Shown: one piece after another, positions 48,419-50,041 of the stretch
Position numbering within the stretch: the first letter of the stretch is position 1
Layout: each line of letters begins with the position of its first letter
Assembly (NCBI GenBank): GCA_903896505.1
Contig: CAITXU010000156.1
Span: 1-50,041 of the forward strand
Direction: 5' to 3'
Source of the DNA: an uncultured Verrucomicrobiota bacterium
GTDB lineage: Bacteria > Verrucomicrobiota > Verrucomicrobiia > Limisphaerales > UBA9464
DNA: 50,041 nt
Translations under genes and position numbers: made by a program
The notes under the pieces: model-generated
Told to the model about the DNA's origin: nothing
What the model saw: the letters and a program-made list of their open reading frames with translations, nothing else
Database searches by the model: none

Positions 48419-49278
48419 GGTGGAACGATGGAACCAGGTGTGGCACCGGGGAAAGAATTAAAGGCGGCTGGATTATTCTGGGCGGGGTTCCCTGAGCCAT
48501 TTCCTCCGACGCCGACGGACGGAGCGCCGGGGCCACCCAGGTAGACGCCCGAGCGTCGGGGAAGGTCCCGTATGGCGGTCGATTCCCCCGAGGTATTGAC
48601 GCCGGCCTCGAACGCACCCACTCCCGCGCCGGCATTGGCGTTTGCACGTCCGATACCTCCCCCACGGTTGATAATAGTTGGGCCGTCGTAAGCTGCTGGT
48701 GCGCTGGCCTGAGGTGTGGCCACAGGCTGCGGCACCTGTCGCATACCCGGAGGTCCTCCGGCATTGGGGTTGGGGGCTCCTCCGGGAGTGTTGGCACCCT
48801 TCCAGGAGTTGTCCTTAAAGTTCAAAGCCAGCTCTTCGTTGCCGTTTTGGACACGAACCACCTTCTTTTTGAGGTCGATACCCAGCAATCTTATCCCGTC
48901 TCGCATGCCATGAGCCTCGTCCAAGGTGATGTATTTGGGTGGTTTGCCGGACGCTTCCACCTGAACCAGGTAAGCGCGACGGATTCCCTCGATGACGCTG
49001 ATGCCGGTCAGAAAAAGGTTCGAGGGGGGAGGGGGAGGGGGAGCGACCGTTTCGGGTGGCGGCTGAGGTGGAGGAGGTTTGATTCCAAATGCATTCCTCT
49101 TGGCGATGGCAAGGAAGGGATCGGAAGTTGGGACATCCCGTTCTTCGGAGGCGGACGGGGAGTTTGTGGAGGTATCTCCAGAAACCGGGGCTTCGCCAGC
49201 CATTGCGTGCCGCATGAACAGCACCGTGGACGTCGTCAAGGCGACGATTAACGACCTTCCTGTGAACCATCGATCCAT
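48403..49278 (-). CDS. Exported proline-rich protein with GspC/PilP-like central region
   Basis: About 291 residues. I start at the ATG at 49278 because GAGAGG lies five bases upstream; a TTG five codons earlier is poorer. An export segment (SLIVALTTSTVLFMRHAMAG) is near residues 9-28. Then DPFLAIAKRNAFGIKPPPPQPPP, a PPPPPP tract, and a small beta-rich region (NLFLTGISVIEGIRRAYLVQV, GMRDGIRLLGIDLKKKVVRV) that resembles the homology region of GspC/PilP in secretion and pilus systems. The C-terminal half is low-complexity Gly/Pro/Ala/Asn. The function is not known; the GspC-like reading is tentative. The proline tract is encoded by a repetitive GGGGGA stretch. Confidence 0.65.
   Translation of the reverse strand: MDRWFTGRSLIVALTTSTVLFMRHAMAGEAPVSGDTSTNSPSASEERDVPTSDPFLAIAKRNAFGIKPPPPQPPPETVAPPPPPPSNLFLTGISVIEGIRRAYLVQVEASGKPPKYITLDEAHGMRDGIRLLGIDLKKKVVRVQNGNEELALNFKDNSWKGANTPGGAPNPNAGGPPGMRQVPQPVATPQASAPAAYDGPTIINRGGGIGRANANAGAGVGAFEAGVNTSGESTAIRDLPRRSGVYLGGPGAPSVGVGGNGSGNPAQNNPAAFNSFPGATPGSIVPPVVPR
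49024..49042. repeat. GGGGGA repeat encoding polyproline
   Basis: Three units of about six bases (GGGGGA) inside the proline-rich gene on the opposite strand, encoding a run of prolines. Such simple repeats are prone to length changes. Confidence 0.6.
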
Positions 49279-49662
49279 TTTACCTCTCTCCAAGCATCAG
49301 GTAGACCTTGAGACGGAATCAAAACATTGGCAAGAAACCAACGGGCCGCCAAATCCTGCGGAATTCGTCGTGAACCAACCCGATAGCGGTCGAACACCGA
49401 ATCCCCGTTGAAGTTTCGCCAATTTGGAGAGCGCTTTCACAACCGTGGCGACGGGGCGAAGCGCAGCAAGGACTGGTGTTGTTCCGGGGCTTGGAGTTCG
49501 GCGCAGGTCGGGTGTGTCTCGATTTCCTTGAAATTTATTTTGACAGCATTGTCTCTCATTAGCCATGCTCACCCCTCGACTTCGGTGCATCAACGGATGT
49601 TGGACGCTGAGGTTTGAAAATTGCAGCGGGAGGGGTTACCCCGTTTGGACCGCAAATAAAAC
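49279..49662. other. Intergenic region between the proline-rich gene and rplA
   Basis: About 380 bases without a credible gene. It must hold the divergent promoters of the proline-rich gene and rplA. A TTGACA at 49540-49545 has no good -10 at normal spacing. A hairpin lies just before rplA (49626-49653). There is no rplK, the gene that usually precedes rplA. Confidence 0.5.
49626..49653 (+). promoter_or_regulatory. Hairpin in the rplA leader, candidate L1 autoregulatory site
   Basis: GCGG (49626-49629) pairs with CCGC (49650-49653), and inside it GGGG-TTA-CCCC forms a second short stem. It ends nine bases before the rplA ATG, where L1 proteins commonly bind their own message. The L1-binding reading is inference from position; the sequence was not matched to a known motif. 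Confidence 0.35.
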
Positions 49663-50041
49663 ATGCCCAGCAAACGCTACCAACAGGCTCTCAAGCTTGT
49701 AGAAACAGGTAAGTCGTATCCGCTTCCATCGGCGGTCGAGCTTCTTGCAAAATTTCCCAAAGCCAAATTTGTCGAGGCCGTCGACGTGGCGTTCAAGTTG
49801 GGAGTAGACCCCAAGCAGTCGGACCAAATGGTCCGTGGTACCTGCCCATTGCCTCACGGCACTGGAAAGGTCGTTCGGGTGCTGGTGTTCACCAAGCCCG
49901 GGGCTCCGTTCGAGGCCGCACAAGCGGCAGGAGCCGAGTTTGTCGGGTTTGATGACATGATCAAAAAGTGTCAGGAAGGATGGGCGGATTTTGATGTCGC
50001 CATCGCTACTCCTGAGGCAATGACCGAAGTTCGTAAGCTGG
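49663..50041 (+). CDS. rplA: 50S ribosomal protein L1, N-terminal part (partial)
   Basis: The first 126 codons; the gene runs off the right edge. The translation begins MPSKRYQQALKLVETGKSY and contains VDVAFKLGVDPKQSDQMVRG, LPHGTGKVVRVLVF, and GWADFDVAIATPEAM, which are the standard L1 landmarks. L1 builds the L1 stalk of the large subunit and represses its own message. It is not preceded by rplK within 380 bases, unlike the usual nusG-rplK-rplA order. Confidence 0.95.
   Translation, partial: MPSKRYQQALKLVETGKSYPLPSAVELLAKFPKAKFVEAVDVAFKLGVDPKQSDQMVRGTCPLPHGTGKVVRVLVFTKPGAPFEAAQAAGAEFVGFDDMIKKCQEGWADFDVAIATPEAMTEVRKL

Noticed and set aside
49540..49568. Sigma-70 promoter for rplA starting with TTGACA
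   Set aside because: The hexamer 17 bases downstream (CCATGC) is not a -10 box; the -35 match alone is not enough.
1..50041. CRISPR arrays, tRNA or rRNA genes, insertion sequences, prophage genes
   Set aside because: Read for regular short repeats, cloverleaf-type T-loop sequences and transposase or integrase motifs; none found by eye.

Overview
The window looks like a chromosomal segment of a Gram-negative member of the Verrucomicrobiota (PVC superphylum), perhaps near the Pedosphaera/Limisphaerales group. The evidence is: moderately high GC; few strong Shine-Dalgarno sequences; a lone pseudopilin-like protein with an H-X9-DG motif; an FGly-type sulfatase; a large secreted LamG/Ig protein with a short C-terminal module common in this phylum; a multihaem c-type cytochrome paired with a secreted beta-propeller; and a DUF4337 protein. 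No genus can be assigned from the sequence alone. I saw no transposase, integrase, CRISPR array, tRNA or rRNA, so this reads as resident chromosome rather than a mobile island.

Layout. 1-63: start of a minus-strand membrane-anchored protein. 166-1425: M48 membrane metallopeptidase. 1489-5391: giant secreted LamG/Ig protein with a hairpin terminator behind it. 5744-9523: DUF4337 membrane protein, FAD amine oxidase-like enzyme, TPR protein. 9647-11002: NADP isocitrate dehydrogenase. 11204-13848: two-gene operon of a LarA-type lactate racemase homologue and a sulfatase. 14005-16803: serS and lysS, tail to tail. 16934-26407: signalling cluster on the minus strand, in transcription order TonB-dependent receptor, YfiR-family periplasmic protein, CHASE8-HAMP hybrid histidine kinase, PAS-GAF-PAS hybrid histidine kinase, STAS protein. 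26595-27476: pseudopilin-like protein. 27489-30614: SNF2 helicase. 30687-34963: multihaem cytochrome plus propeller operon. 35108-36415: MFS exporter. 36405-38826: OlsB-OlsA-type ornithine lipid genes with an alpha/beta hydrolase. 39041-40858: aspS. 41091-43677: glycogen synthase and a secreted esterase-like hydrolase. 43691-48307: AttEFGH-like ABC exporter with its lipocalin-like partner. 48403-49278: proline-rich exported protein. 49663-end: start of rplA.

How the genes work together. The most interesting unit is the signalling cluster. In the Pseudomonas YfiBNR system, YfiR holds down the diguanylate cyclase YfiN through YfiN's CHASE8 periplasmic domain. Here a YfiR homologue sits next to a CHASE8-bearing hybrid kinase and a TonB receptor, which suggests that the YfiR/CHASE8 sensing pair drives phosphorelay instead of cyclic-di-GMP synthesis. 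The adjacent second kinase shares the catalytic and relay modules but has a cytoplasmic PAS/GAF input, and its GTG start overlaps the first kinase's stop. The remaining groups serve central metabolism (icd, glgA), translation (serS, lysS, aspS, rplA), envelope lipid remodelling (olsBA), lipoprotein or lipid export (Att-like ABC) and periplasmic redox/polysaccharide chemistry (sulfatase, cytochrome, propeller, esterase).
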